From assembly GCF_021155765.1 (NCBI RefSeq), contig NC_060114.1, positions 13,587,501-13,651,500 of the forward strand: 64,000 nucleotides of DNA, in the 5' to 3' direction. The position numbers and the translations under genes are program-made. Origin of the DNA: Diprion similis. Taxonomy: Eukaryota > Arthropoda > Insecta > Hymenoptera > Diprionidae. Of this stretch, positions 25,451-39,600 are shown piece by piece; the stretch's first letter is position 1; every line of letters begins with the position of its first letter. The notes beneath the pieces are model-generated. The model was not told the origin of the DNA. It ran no database searches and worked only from the letters and a program-made list of their open reading frames with translations.

Positions 25451-26541
25451 TTAGTCAACCCTGCCCGGAGGCTCGATGGGAGCCAGCAAGTGTCGCCGAG
25501 ATAGAACCTTTCATGTGCTAATCTATATTGATTCAATCAAACGCCTGTTCAACGACCGCGGCTGAGTCGGCTTCCCTCTCATCCTCGCCTACCTCTGATC
25601 CTTCCTCGTCGTCCTGTGTTTTTCCTGTTCTGCATTTAGGAGTACAAAATTATAATATATCGTACGCATAACGATCACACGCGAAGGGCTTCACGACGAC
25701 GATCGCGGATCAGTACATTAGAGCCCCGAAATTTGTCGGGTGTGCATTTATCGGCTTGCACAAACAGAACTATGTATATACATACATATACGTATATTTA
25801 CCCTGAATTCATTCGAGACGGTGTAAATATTTACTCTTATATATTTACGTCTGTGTATATAATATGTGTACAATTCCTACGAACAAATTGCTGTGCAACC
25901 AGTTATTTTGTATTACACACCAGTATTTTTATCTGTATGAAACAAACGCGCGGGGTCATTTAGACGATATTTATATCCGTACAACCTGAACAAAATTGAT
26001 TCGTATAGATATACTTTGAAATAGACTAATGGGTATGACGGGTAACTGCGCAATAAAATCTTTGTTCTCAATATCATTTATCACAAAGTAGAAAATGCAA
26101 TTAACAGTCTTCCAATTTAATATAACCCGGCAAAACTCATCGACGTAAATTATAAATCAATTAGACCACAAATTTTATTGTAATGGATTCATAATCATTC
26201 AAACGAACCTTTGTTCTTCTAAACCGATTCGAAGAAATACAGTTTTTTTAGTGTAATAAAATACATTTGCGATCTGTAACGATTTTCAACAGTTTTTTAT
26301 TCTGCCTGTATATTTCGGCCTGTTTCGACCGTCAAATTTTCGTTGCGACCTTCACGTCTGTGTGCGTTACGTGAAAACACGTAACGTGACAGGCGTAAAT
26401 TATATCGCGATTTAGTGTCGTCATGTGAATTTGGTTTCTTTAATATAAAACTATTTTCTCTCACCCTCTCGCTTCTTTATCTTCCGTTATAGCGGAAATG
26501 TTTTCGATGGACGAATAAACGATTCTCAACATTCCGAAAGT

Positions 26542-28984
26542 ATGTTTTACAGAAGACAAGGATATTACTATCGGCTTATCAAACATTTACCGTTTCTCAA
26601 GCATTTCGATATCTACGATCCTCAGGTAATCGTGATCGTAATCTTACCAACAGCATGGCTATTTTTATACCTCTTAGACTAATTCATTTACAGTTCTCTC
26701 CACTTTATCATCAGGTCTAACCTAAAACTTCGTCACACGCCTAATTCGTAAATCAATCATATTTATCATTATCGACTAATAACTTCTCATTGATATTAAT
26801 ATCCGACAGTCGTTTATCCGCGAAGATGTCCTGGATAACCTTGTCGTCTGCATGCTCGTCTACTGCCTTTTCTATTTCGGTCTTTGGTACGCCGACAAGG
26901 TACGACAAGGAACCAATTAGTCTCTAACCAATACAGAGAATACATTTACAACTTACATTTCATACTTCACCGTTTTTATTTTGAATTTTACATCCAGGTC
27001 ATCAAACAAATCGAGAAAGTAAACGAGAAAATGGACGCGGTTGTACGTGATAATAAAACCGTACGTATAATTTATTGCAAATTACTTTCCCGCTGATTAT
27101 TATCATTGTTATTTTTTGATCCTATTGGAAATGTAGAAGGATAAATGTCTGAACGATCGATACCGTAAATCACTACAGGGATTGAGTTCTAAGCATGGTG
27201 TGAGTATATATGGTGTGCCTAGAACTTTTACGACACGCCCCTTTTTTCAAGGTTGAAGCCTTTATGTCAGATGTGTACCAACTGTCTAAAGAAATTCCTA
27301 TATTGCTAGGGAATTATTTTTCTGGCGAACGCTACCCTGCTCAGTAATGTATGGTTGTGGTGTGAGTTATTTAACAGATTCAACGTCACAACAATTAATC
27401 ACCACCGATCTAGGGTATTTTGGCGCCGTTGGTAGAAATCTTACTTAAGTTCAGTGCAGGGCGAGAGAGAAACTTTTTTGGAGACAGAAGCTACACTCCT
27501 AGACCATGTATACTCACACCACGGTTATAGATAAGTATTTTTTCAGGCACTTGATACTCTTCGAAAAAAAAATCATTGTTGGTAGTTAAATAATAATGTG
27601 GATAAATAGTAATTTATCTCTGATTGTCGTATAAATAGAAAATATGGTTACAAAAGTCACCAGATCGCAGGTATTTGGAAAATTGTGAGAAATTAATTAG
27701 ATTTGGTAATGTGTAGAATCTATTTGTAAAAGGTAAAATTCTCGTTTTGTTTAAAATCCGTAAACAGCACGAAGAGATTATAAATCGACAGGAATAGAGA
27801 GGTTAAGTAATAATAATAATGATAATAATGATAGAGAGAAGTGAGGAAACGAGAATGGCTCGAATTTGTTTGCTTGTATATAATATCGTTTTCCCCCTTT
27901 TCATTAACAATCGCGATATATATTCCCGATTTATCCACCATTATCATAACGATTAACGATTTTAGAAACTCGAGGACCTGAGCACCCTGAAAAAGAAACG
28001 GTTAGAGTACGAGGATGTGGTTGTCAAAACGGTGCGTAAAATCTTTGATGATCAAATCATACGAAAATGAAAGACGTAAATTAAAAAAATGAATGAGAAA
28101 TTTGAAAATCGAAAAATCTATTTCCTGCTTTTCAATTATTGCAGAAGGGAGTACAGCGTCAGATCGAAACTTATCTAGACAACGAAGTGAGCGTCTACAT
28201 TGAGGGGATGAGACAAAAATTTCAAACAAATTAAAAACGTAAACAAATAATAAAAACGTCGATAATTGTTTTTTCCTCAGCTGGAAAAATTGACCGCGGA
28301 ACTGACAACGACGGAGCGGAAAATAGGCGATTTGGAAAAAGTGTTTGGAAAAGTAATCGCAAATATACTCAATAAAACGCATTCGCAATTTTTCAAACTT
28401 GCAAATTACACGTAACAGGTTATTTTCAGTGCAAATATGTGGGAAGCACTTTCAACACGGGAACACCCGTTTCCGGTCCGGAAGGCGAAATGGCGATCGA
28501 GGACGGTCAGATATCCTCGGAGGAAAAACCGGAAGACGTTAAGGTCCGCCATTTATACGTGACAAAAAATCATCATAACCTCAATTCTTCCGTAGATCAA
28601 GAAAAAATAATTCCTAATTCGATCAAAGAGAGAGAGAGAGAGCACAGAAAAAAATGTTGAAAAATAGATATCGTGCACATTTTTCTCCCCTGTATTAATC
28701 AAAAACCATTGGTACACCGAAAAAGAAAATTTTAAATCTCGGTCAAAATCAGTCCTCTTCTTGGATAAAAAAATTATTTCATCATCTTTACTAACCTCGC
28801 GACACTCTGAAATATTCAGGTATTGGAACCGTCGTTCCCGCCCCCCTTACCTCCCGAACCTCCACCCCGGAAGTACGGAATCTTCGTCGCCAGGCCACCC
28901 GGACATCGCGTCATCCCCGGATTTGGACCACCACCCCCTCCACCGCCCCCAAAAATCGGATTCAAGCTGCCTAGCGTCTGCTGA
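26542..28984 (+). CDS. Membrane-anchored coiled-coil protein with proline-rich tail, unrecognised (8 exons)
   Basis: Exons are 26542-26625, 26810-26899, 26998-27060, 27966-28031, 28145-28186, 28281-28352, 28430-28543 and 28820-28984. Each is a multiple of three, so all seven introns are phase 0. Every junction has GT and AG, and the joined frame gives 231 residues without a stop. Residues about 38-55 form one hydrophobic segment (LVVCMLVYCLFYFGLWY). Residues about 59-140 are charged with a heptad-like pattern (coiled coil likely). Residues 142-177 are acidic, and 178-231 are proline-rich with PPPLPPEPPP and a run of eight prolines, which could bind SH3, WW or profilin-type partners. There is no N-terminal signal peptide, so the hydrophobic segment is probably a membrane anchor. 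I do not recognise the family. The ATG was chosen because it opens exon 1 in the frame of the spliced product; a short upstream ORF precedes it. A MITE sits in intron 3. Confidence 0.8.
27196..27521 (-). mobile_element. MITE copy 2 (family of 6902-7262), inside intron 3
   Basis: The ends TGGTGTGAGTATATATGGTG and, inverted, TGGTGTGAGTATACATGGT match the termini of the copy at 6902-7262. The interior is the reverse complement of that copy, including GATCTAGGGTATTTTGGCGC. At 326 bp it is about 35 bp shorter. It lies wholly within the 905-bp third intron of the coiled-coil gene, so the coding sequence is unaffected. Confidence 0.88.
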
Positions 28985-29244
28985 GCTTTCGGAATTCGGT
29001 TAGTTTTCTGATCTCGCCTGTCTCTGTTTCTGATACCCTCACCCCGGAGAATCAAAAAAATTCAGTTTTGCGAACACTGTAAGTTGTTCTCTGATTTTAG
29101 CTGCCGTGTCGGATTATTCCGAGAAAAAATCGCAAAATTTAGGAGCGAAATGGCCGATAGAAAATCGCAGTGCAGATATTTTCAGAAATTTATCACCGCT
29201 CACGAAGACACTTTTAAGGCTTGCGCCTATTCTGCTGTCTGAAG

Positions 29245-29250
29245 AATAAA
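29245..29250 (+). promoter_or_regulatory. Poly(A) signal of the coiled-coil gene
   Basis: A canonical AATAAA lies about 260 bp after the stop codon; a second is found near 29327. They give a plausible 3' end for the gene at 26542-28984. Confidence 0.6.
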
Positions 29251-29299
29251 ATACGTCAAGTTGAACAGGTTCTTATTTTATACATACATATATAGCGGT

Positions 29300-32200
29300 G
29301 AATTGAGTGAAATTGAACGTTGTGAGAATAAATATACATTTATATTGAAGATAAATTATAATTTTCATTACTTTAATTAATTAGAAACAAAAAAAGTTGG
29401 GCTATTTAAATTAACGGGTTTATATTCCGTTTATAAAAATATTAATTTTTTATTTTCTTTTTCGCGTAATAGTTTGTAGGGATAATAAATATCTTTAGAT
29501 AAATTTAATTTATTACTAGTTTTATTATAATTAAATCATGGACATCAGAATTATTTTCAAGGGAGATGTGAAGGATTTATTTTCTATTTTTTTTTATAAT
29601 AATATTGGTCTTTTATTTGTTAAAGAAGTTTTGAATAAAATACAAATGTTTAATTTGCTTTTTGGGGCTTCTACGAGAATAATTAATTCGTCTGTTTACT
29701 ATATTTATATGATTTTACTGAAAACGTAGTAAGAAATGGATTGTATTTTATTTCTCTTCGGTGTAACGCGATGTTACGTTTCTAGTGTATGATAATTTCT
29801 CACCGCAAGATCGGTATATGAATATACTGTACATAACGTGGAAGTCCCTAATTGAACTGAAAAGGGAAAGTCAAGACTTTCAGCTTCGGTTTACTTTGAG
29901 ATGCAGAGTTTAATAACTCTGCTCGTGTTGACCCTGTGAAAATGCATTGGCAAATACGGGTCGCTGGCAATTAAACTTACGCAAGCCTGTCCAACGACAA
30001 CAAAATATTCTTACGTCAGACAATCGATCATTCTTCATCGGTCATGCTTTGTTCCACTTAACAAATGGCTTCGCCAAATTCCGTTGCAATATTGGCGGTG
30101 TAATTTCACTCTAAAAGCATGACTGATTCACGAAGTTGTATCAAGTTTTAAGAGACTCAAAAAAAAAAAAAAAAAAAACCAAGTGAACAAATATTTTTAA
30201 ATTTTGAGGATATATTTAGATACTTTTGATCAGTTAAGGCCTTACGTACGTCTACCAGTGCCAAAAAAGCGGTGGAAGAAAAAAATAAATAGTACACATT
30301 GTTTATTGGTATTTAAACTTTATAAGAAATTTTATTTCACTTTATTTTTACAAAAATTATTATATCAGAGATGACGTGATCCACAACACTAATTGTAAAA
30401 AAAAAAGTTGCTCCAAGGTCAGCATCATATCTCCAGTACATGTTGATCGATCTGCAAAATTTAAAAAAATTCTTGTAAAATAAAGTTTTAACTATAGTAC
30501 ATCGAGTCGGGATTTTGAATTTCGAAAAATTTAGCGATTTAGGGCAGTTTAAAAAAAAATTATGTGTTTTACGTCATATATTTTACACTTTAATTATTTT
30601 TATAAAATTTTAAATCGATTTTTTAAGTGCGTTTTGCTCGAAGTCGCGCGTAGCTAAAGCAAGATCTTTATGACTTTTTTTAATTTGTTTTGTCAACTTA
30701 CGTTTAACCTCCCATTCCGGCTTCGTATTGCATGCCTTCCTTGTCGCTAGTTAATTGTTTTTGTTTATTTTTTTCTATTCGACGAGCTGTTCTGGCGCGT
30801 TTTTTGTCGCTTCAGTAGCATTGATTCGTGCGTGTTTTAACCGGTTCACATTTTCTACCATAAATTTGGATCTGTGGGGAATTTTTGCAATTGACTTTTA
30901 CAGAAATAAGCCTGAAACTACAGAGAACAACAATCTGTTTAAAAAAAATCAATTCTTTGAAAATTCTGGACGTATGTAAAACTCAAAATACTAGTATCCG
31001 AAAGAAAGAAATATATTTTTTTGACCTTAAACTAGATGAAAAAGAAAACCAGAGGATTTGAAAAAATTCAGAAAACGAGAACTGCAGCGATGAAACATGA
31101 TTTTGAGTTCGCAAGATACTTTTTTTTCGTTCTGCGCCACTGAAGATGAGCGTAATCATCAACAGCCCGATGAAATCTCTCGAAGGTTCGTGATGGTAGC
31201 TGGAGGAAGCAGAAGCGCCGACTGTTCGGTTCAACAAACTCCTTCTCGACCACAATAGTAAGTATTTTTCCTTTCTTCGCGTTACGCCACACTCTTGACT
31301 TTCACCCGAAACGAATCCCGACTCGGAATGATACATGTAGGTAATCGCTTTTCAATTCGTCATTTAATGGAGTCATTTAATAACGTGGGATTGACTCAAC
31401 TTCATTTTACTTTCTTTTAAAAACTAAAACGTGTATCACATATACTAACAGTCTTGAAATACTTGTACAAGTAGTATTTTTTCTGTTTTCTTTTTTCTTT
31501 TCATTTCAATTTGACATTTGACTGGGATTAAAAAATTCATACTACTTGAAATCTTGTCTAAAATCTTTTTCACACCATTTCGATTCACCGTTATGAAATC
31601 TTCATCAATGATATAGCTCTTAAAGATACTCAAAACTTTTTATAGTTGACGAAAAATCATGATAATTATTGAGTGTTTCGACCAGGTTGTTGGTTTAAAT
31701 TTAAGATTGAAAGTTTTTTGTGCTTATCGATGCGTAATGTGGTAGAAGTACTTAATGAAGCTTGATAATGAGTGGGCTAAAAGAAATTAACGATTTTAAC
31801 AAATAGTCGGTATAAACACGTTGATTGTCCTCCATAGTGTTGGGTAATAAAATTACCGGTATTCGTCCACGCGGCAGATCGTTATTATATGCTCGAGGTT
31901 GATTTCAAAATTATATGTAAGTAATTATGATGCGAAGAAAACAATTCTTTGGATTTTCGAAAAAACACAACGCAAAAACAAAATACCCCCAAGCGCCGAC
32001 GTTGATTAGTATCGATTTGTACATTTCGTTATTAGGATGGACGATTTTATCACCAGAAATCTTATTTCTCCTGCAACTCCTCTACAGGAGAAGAAATCGG
32101 CTATCGATCAACTTGAGACTTGACTCGCTTTACGGTTTTCCCTTGGTCCCCTTCGTCATTTGAGTGATAGAAAAATAAATTAATGTTCTCAGAAAACGAT

Positions 32201-32600
32201 TGCAACACATCGCCGAGCGGGTATTTTACCGATCAGATGGATGCTCATGTAACAGTCACGTTTCCCTTGAGCAAATCGTGTGGGTGATTGGCTTGCTCAG
32301 GGTCGTCCGAATCGAGTTTCCTTATTTTTTTCACCTAGAAATGAGGCCAAGATTGCTCCGCGATGGCGGAGGTCAGGAAACGAAGACTCGATCGCAGCTT
32401 GGATCAGAAAATCGGTTGACAAGTCTTGACACTTGAACCAATTTCGACTCCGTTCGAGGCAAACGTCAGCATTTTTTCTCCCCTTCTTCTTGCCCCGTAA
32501 ATTTGGCCGATCGCTTGCCGATTTATTCAACCGATCGAGTGCCGATTTATTACCGTAATGAAAAACGGTTCTGCCAGTTTGCTCAAAGTCGGCGTAAAAC
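29300..32600. other. Intergenic, no gene recognised
   Basis: AT-rich DNA with an A run near 30160-30178. A segment starting TTAAGGCCTTACGTACGTC at 30235 looks like the left end of an element, but I could not find its partner. Frames at 30983-31336 and 32297-32671 (minus) lack support. Confidence 0.4.
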
Positions 32601-32619
32601 AGCTCCGAACAGCGTAACG

Positions 32620-32840
32620 CGGGAACTTTCACTGACTTCTGATCGTGAACGACCGGCTGCGCGGCTGGCAAGTTGTTCGGTTCGCGAAGAAGGCGAGAGA
32701 AGGCTGTGAACCGCCGTCTTTCCGCCTATTCATTTCGTATCCAGTCATTCTCTGGCACCGAGACTCGCCGGTTGAGCTCCTGGTTCGTCTCAGCCGCTGT
32801 TAACAGACAAATTCATTGAGACGGTAGCGCGCGTCAACCG
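32620..32840. promoter_or_regulatory. CpG-rich candidate promoter of the 170-aa DM4/12-like gene
   Basis: CpG and G+C rise locally about 0.8-1 kb upstream of the start codon at 33669. Words such as CGGCTGCGCGGC and CCGCCGTCTTTCCGCC stand out against AT-rich flanks. No TATA word is obvious. The position suits a promoter for the downstream gene, but no transcription start can be proven. Confidence 0.3.
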
Positions 32841-33668
32841 GTGGAGGAAAAAATCGGTTTCGGTTATTTTGTTTTTTATTCTTCTTCTGTTAAATCTTTT
32901 TTAACTTTCGACGAGAGACAAGTGATTGAAAATCGGGGAACTGTCGAGTCCGTTCTGTCGTAAACGAGGTTTGCGATCGGTTTTTAAAAATCGCCAAAAC
33001 TTTGAACACCTGCCGGTGATCAAGTCACGACATCTCGAAATTCGAACCACCGATTTTCGAAATCAGTCGTAAAATATCGGGACGATCTTGCAACTGAGAT
33101 GTGTATTTCTTAATACGAAATATATTATTAATTCAAAGACGAATAACGACGATAAAAATAAATTGAATTGCCTTTTCTCAAAAAATTTTTCTCATTCGAA
33201 TAAATCCAACGCTGATAGACATATTGCAAAATTTTTAATACACCAAGTGACCGACAGTCGAAGGTGTGTAAACAGCTGAGATAACAGTTGAAAGATCAGA
33301 TCTTGAAAACTGTCTGGTACCGGTATTATAAAAAAGAACATGGAATAAAAAAAAAAAAAAAAAAAAAAAAAACGAGACTGCAAATAAAATAAAAATAGAC
33401 CAAAGTGTGAAGAAAATAGCAAGCTAAAGACAGTATATTTTTTCTAAGCCTTACCATTGGAAAACAATTATCATCACTGCCAGCTACGGTATTATTACTA
33501 TCACTATCATCATTCTTCTCAACGCGATTGAAAAGTGAACGATAATTCTGCTTTAATTCGTGACATAAGTGAAAGATTTAAAGGCAATAAGTACGTAGAA
33601 ATAAAGTAAAAGGAACTTGAGTAAATAAAAAATTTGAAAAAAATAAAAATAAAAAAAAAACATTAAAT

Positions 33669-36600
33669 ATGGATACGGGAACCGTTCGTCTAGTAATTTT
33701 CTTGGGGATGTTCCTCGTGTTCGCTGGTGATTACACGGCTCTGATGTCGACGATATTCGGCATTAACGGTGATAAAAATGGCACAACGTCTCTCACCAAG
33801 CGGCCGCAAAACTCGCCGAAGGATTCGCCACGTGGTCAGTCGCTGTCGGAGGAGGAAAATTTTTTGGAGGATAACGGTGAGCCCCCTTCTCCTCCTCCTC
33901 CCCCTCCTTTCAAGAAAAGGAGGATAATTCTGATCCAAATTCTATTTGTTTCGTTAGATCCTTGGAATAGATCACGATTACTTTGAAACAATAATGAGAT
34001 GCAGACAATTCTAGAATACCAGTACGATTCTTGATTTCCTTAATTCTATGCGCATACGCTCAACGACAAGTCACTGTCTGTAAGATCATACAAGAAGCGA
34101 AGCGCATTATACGTTGGTGTAATACATCAGACGGAAGCTTCATTGAAATTCCCACAGCGTAATCGCTGTATAGAACATGTATCGTACAAGATTGGGTACG
34201 TTTATACATATCATAAACCGTGTACCTACTTCACAACGATTTCGACGTAAATTTAAACCATTCGATCGTCATGCGAGTGCCGCATGAACCAATATAATGA
34301 ACCTATATGGGTATAGATTTTACAACTAGACATTATAGGCTCATCGGTGTAATTTATCCAGACTGTAAACGATTCGTCTGAAAAGCGGTAAATGAATATT
34401 AGGGACACACGAAAAACAAAAACAAAAAACAAACAAAATTGTTGATTCTACGACCACACATGGATTCAAATATGGCGAATGAAACCGTCTTCTTATGCAA
34501 ATGTAACCATTTTTTTATCCGATAATACAGGTTGTTGTAATTACGATCACTTTGTTTGTCGTATAAAATTATACTTTTATTTCAGTCGTAAAAATATTTT
34601 TCTTTCCATATTTTGTAAAACGAAGAAATTCCTTCTCAGTGTGTAGAGAAATTTTTCACTCCTTATTATTTTCCACCGAATCAAGTTCACGGAAATCGTG
34701 AAGATTTTCTTCTGTGAAACCCATGATATTTATTCGATTTTTTATTACTTGACGATATTTTGTCTACGTTAATCGATCGAAAATCGATTCACCTTCCTTT
34801 TTATTCAACGTTATTTCCCTGTGGTTTTATTTTCTTATTCACCTTCGGGATTTCCATTTTGTTTGCTCAATCATTCGGCGGATCGGTTAGTTTTAAGTTT
34901 TTTAATTAACCTTCTGGTAACCGATTCCAAGTTTTTGTCCATGAAGCGAATACGCGAGCGACTTCAGCGGCATTTTATAAATCGTTTCGGGGGACTCGGT
35001 TAATCTTGTTTTAATTTAATCCCACGATTCCGCCTTGGAATGAATTCAAAATTCTAAGGACCCTCAGATTCACTATTCAAAGGTCATCGGCCAACGCCCT
35101 GCCTGAACTGGCAACTGGCGAAATCACAAGTATATCATCATCGCGCAAATGTGGCGCGTGTTTCGCGCTAAAACTTACCGATCAAAAAACCGGCATTCGT
35201 TCCGCGAAAGCTTGAGCTTGGATTTTTGCATATATATATACGGATTGAATAAAGTAATTTTTTTCTCCCCTCGAGTCGGCGATCCGATTTCTCTGACCGA
35301 TTCGCACGAATGATGAAATTTCGCGAATTCTCATTCATCGTATTCCGCTTTTGACCTCCTCCTCTCCTTTTTAATTTGGGGCATGTATTCAACGGTATCG
35401 GTAAAAATTATTATACCTCATTACATCCTAGATTTGACTGGCGTGAATTTCATTCATGTAATCATTTAATCGGCACGAATGCGGATGCGAAATAATAAAA
35501 TTCAGCTTTAATAATCCGACACGATATTATACAATTTGGTGTTGAATAAAAAATTACATAATCAAGTACTCCCAAGTGTATTATACATGTAATTGGCAAA
35601 AAAATTCATACTCGATCCTTTTATTTCGATGCTTAATCCCGGTGGGAATACAGCGTTGCGAATACACAGCGACGGTTAATAATAATTGTAAAACTGAACC
35701 CGCGGTTTTTGATTCTCGAGAACAAAAACTAGACTGCTGCAAGGCTGCCGTTTCCAATGACGTAACCCACGCGGTTGATTTGAATAATGGAATAGGTGCA
35801 CGAGGCTGTGTGTACATTGAAATGAAATCCTCGTTCTCTGAAAAAGCGGCGGGGAAAAAAAACCAGAGACAAAGGTAGAAAAAGAGAGACGAAAACATAT
35901 TATTTGAAAAAGTCTAGAAAATGTTTACTGCACACCTGACTCGCGTACATAATAAATATTAATATATTAATCATTGTTATTGATCTTACATCGTCAATTG
36001 ACTAGCCAGTGTGATCATGTTTCCGATAAACAGCCACAAATTTTCGAATTTAAAAAAATAATACGCTGCTATCCTTGAACCAGTTACATACCCATAAACG
36101 CTGTTATAAAAGTATGCAAAAACGAAATGCAGTTCAGTTGCAGTTAAAATTATCTCTTTTTTTTTTCTTTGAGTTCACGTCGCAGCAACATCTCGGCAGC
36201 TCAAAATCGTTAATTTGTTTTCACTGTTTGTACTTGTTCTTTTCTTTTTCTTACTTCGTTTTTGACATTTTTTTTTCTTTGAGTTCACGTCGCAGCAACA
36301 TCTCGGCAGCTCAAAATCGTTAATTTGTTTTCACTATTTGTACTTGTTCTTTTCTTTTTCTTACTTCGTTTTTGACATTTTTTGTTTTATTCAAACGAAT
36401 CCATTTATTCGTCCAAGTTGACGACGTCAAAACTAAATATGCTGTCAATTACTGACCAACTTTGACGGAAAAATTGATTCATTTAAATAATTCCTGCTCA
36501 CGAACTCACAAAAATTATTCTTTTTTGTATTTCTTTCTTCACAGGAATATCTGAGAAAGCGAAGCTCATGTCAACGATAAAAAGCGCCTGCCTGCCGAAA

Positions 36601-39600
36601 TTGATTTGCGAACTTACAGCATCGACGAATCAGGATCAGCTCAGCGACATGGAAAGATCACTCCTTAATCTGATAAGGTGAGGATTAAGGCAAGGGTAGA
36701 AAAAAAATGAGGTTTTCTGTTTCATTTTTTATTTTTTCTTTGTCATTTTTCTTTCGCACAGTTTTTATTTGTCCACATTTCTTCTATACATACGATCAAT
36801 TTGCAATGTCGAATATTATTTTTCTCTTGTCCTCGGTTTCGTTTGAATTTGAAATCAGAATTAATTTTTACCTCTCTGGTTTTTTTTTACTTTTACAATT
36901 CTATCGACATTCCGTCTTTTCTTGTTGTTATTTTTCATTTTATTTCTATCAGTTTGCAAGGAATTATCAAAGATATTATCTTGCTTGGTATTGACTGAAA
37001 TTTGACATCAAAGGATATCGTCATAACCTTTATTAGTCCCGGTTACGAAATCCGACGTTTATTTATTCGTATCTCCCGTTCACGTATCTCAATTGCCTCG
37101 AGCGGTTTTCAACGTTTCAATTCACGGAAGTGGCCATTCTACATGCGAGTATAAAAATCGATCAACAAAACTCGAACGGACAAGTCCAACCTCCGTGAAA
37201 CCACAAGATGAATCGATGCCGCATTTTACCGATTAACGCTACCCGAGGCCAAATATATTGGAGATTCAGTTACAATACAGACATGGCTGCATATCCACCT
37301 TTCATGTATGACCCAGAGATCGATGGTTCTTGAACTTTAAAAAAGGACACGCTCTAGCATATCGGTCAAGGCACTTCCGGGCTAGAATTACAGCTAAAAG
37401 ATACGATGCGAGTGGACCGAATCGAAGGATAACTTCCTAGCTTCTTTCTGCTTCTTTTTTTTTTGCGTCTTCTTTTCTTTTTTTTTTTACAGTCCAATAA
37501 ATCTGGCCTTACACTTGCGGCCAAATATAGTTTCCACTTCCCCTCATCTCAACACGCTTCTTGCAACTCGTTATTTCTGCCTATATACAAATCCGGGAAG
37601 TACTTTCACGGAACTTTCATTTTTGCCTTGCGGTAGAAATTAGAATTCTATGTTTTTACCTTGTAACCGTACTCGATCGTCTCATGTGTCAATTTGTGTT
37701 TTAATCTTGAAACAGGACCTCATTAAACCAGAGTTAATACGTCTACAAACCTAAGAAGAAAAAATGGCGATAAACATATATTGTGTTAAGGGGTTATATA
37801 CAGTCAGGAGGCCCAGAAAAAATCGATTTTTAAAAAGTAAAAACCTTCGATTAATTACTAAGAAACATACTTAAATATTTTGTTTTAAATCTTGCTCACC
37901 GACTTTAAAAACCCAATTTTGAAAAGAAAACGTTTATAGTTTCAGAAGCACTTTACATGTAGTAGAAATTTTTTTTTCCAACTTACATCGAGTCATCAAT
38001 ATTAGTCAGATTGACAAGAAATTTTCTGTGTCTGTGTACTCAAATCCATGTACACTACGAAAATAAAATGATACAGAAATCAATTTTTTGAAAATTTTAA
38101 CTGTATATTACCCCTTAATAGTACGTATTTTCATTTGTCATTGAATTTTGCGATCAAGGTTGTGATGTGGTATAATTTTTAAATATCACTACAGAGTGTA
38201 TTACAAGGCAATACATCCTTTTCTTTGTTAGTCTTTTCATAACCACGCCCAAATCCTTACGCGTGCAGTATAATCAATTTTGCGTAATGCGTGTAAAATG
38301 AATATTTATACACGGTAGTCAGCCTTTCGATTTCAAGCGTTGTTACCTAACTATAAAGCCCGCCACTTTCTCCCGCGACTTAAACGAGCATATAATACAC
38401 AGGACTTGGTTTCCCCCTCCTCCTCTCTCTCTCTTTCTCTCTGTCTGTCTTTGTCTTCGTACTTGAGAGTAAGAAAGAAAGAGGATCATTGAATAGCCGG
38501 CGATAACGCGTGAGTTGCATCGCCTTTCACAACGATTCTGTAACACGTCTGTTTGTTCGTACGAAAATCGATTGGTATGCGAAGAACAGTAACTCGACGT
38601 TGCAGGCAGGTACCTTGTACTCGCAAATACTCATTCAGGCACGAGTCCAAGTACCTACGTAAGTACTTAGGGTGTCATTGCGTCAGAGTTAACGATTTCG
38701 ATGATTGCTTGTAACATTAATTGGCGAAGCGCGTGACGTCATACGTATATACAGGCTGGAGTCACGGTTTTCGCTTTTGCCCGATCGACTAACGGAATGA
38801 ATTAACCACGTGGTTAGAAAATTTGCGAAAAACTTAATAACAAGACTTGATTACGCAGCATCCTCCTAAATATCAATATCGAAACTGATAACTGCGTTTT
38901 TTTTTTTTTTTTTTTTTTTTATTGCGAACGTGCCGCAAGGAATCGAAGATGGAATTTAACGCTCTCGAAGATTTGCCGGAAAGCTTTTCCGCGATGATAA
39001 ATGCGGCGAAGAGCAGTCTGCAGATAAAGACTTTCCGCAAACAGATATACCGACACGATCCGGCACTTGGTTCGACTGCATATATCGACCTCCGCGAATC
39101 TTGCAGTGGCTGCTGCAACGGCACCAAAATGGCGCGACGGTATCTGGTATCCGCGGGTGACAAGCGAATTGGGAAAAAGGAAGAAGAGCTTCTGGATCGC
39201 CAATTTCCCGTCTGTCTCTCAGCTTCTTACCGCCCACCGATCCAGGAATCGCACTATAAACACCGGATATCTTTCCTGCAGAGCTCAGATCTCGCTGCGG
39301 ATATAGGGGGGGACCCTTCCTATTTGCGCCACTTTTAAATCCCCCAACTTTACACCGGATCAGATAAACGCTACTCGGCTTTCTGCTGCACCGCCTTTTG
39401 CTTCTGCATCCGAGCTCTCCGTATCTATCGAATTATTATTACCTCTTGAGTCAACAATAATCAGCACGTCCGGATTTAACCTCTTCAACCACGGTGGGAT
39501 GCTCAAAATTTCCATGTCCTAACCTTAAAATGATTTTTGTTACTTCGCATAACCCCATAAACCACCGAGTAAGAAAATTCGCAGTAAAATGTTGAGTTGA

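Noticed and set aside
28621-28660. Extension of the coiled-coil gene into a GA-rich Arg-Glu repeat frame
   Set aside because: The AAG|GTCCGC donor at 28543 and the CAG acceptor at 28819 give a better in-frame continuation; the GA repeat is intronic.
30235-30660. Possible element starting TTAAGGCCTTACGTACGTC
   Set aside because: Only one end was found. Without a matching inverted end or second copy in the window I do not call it.
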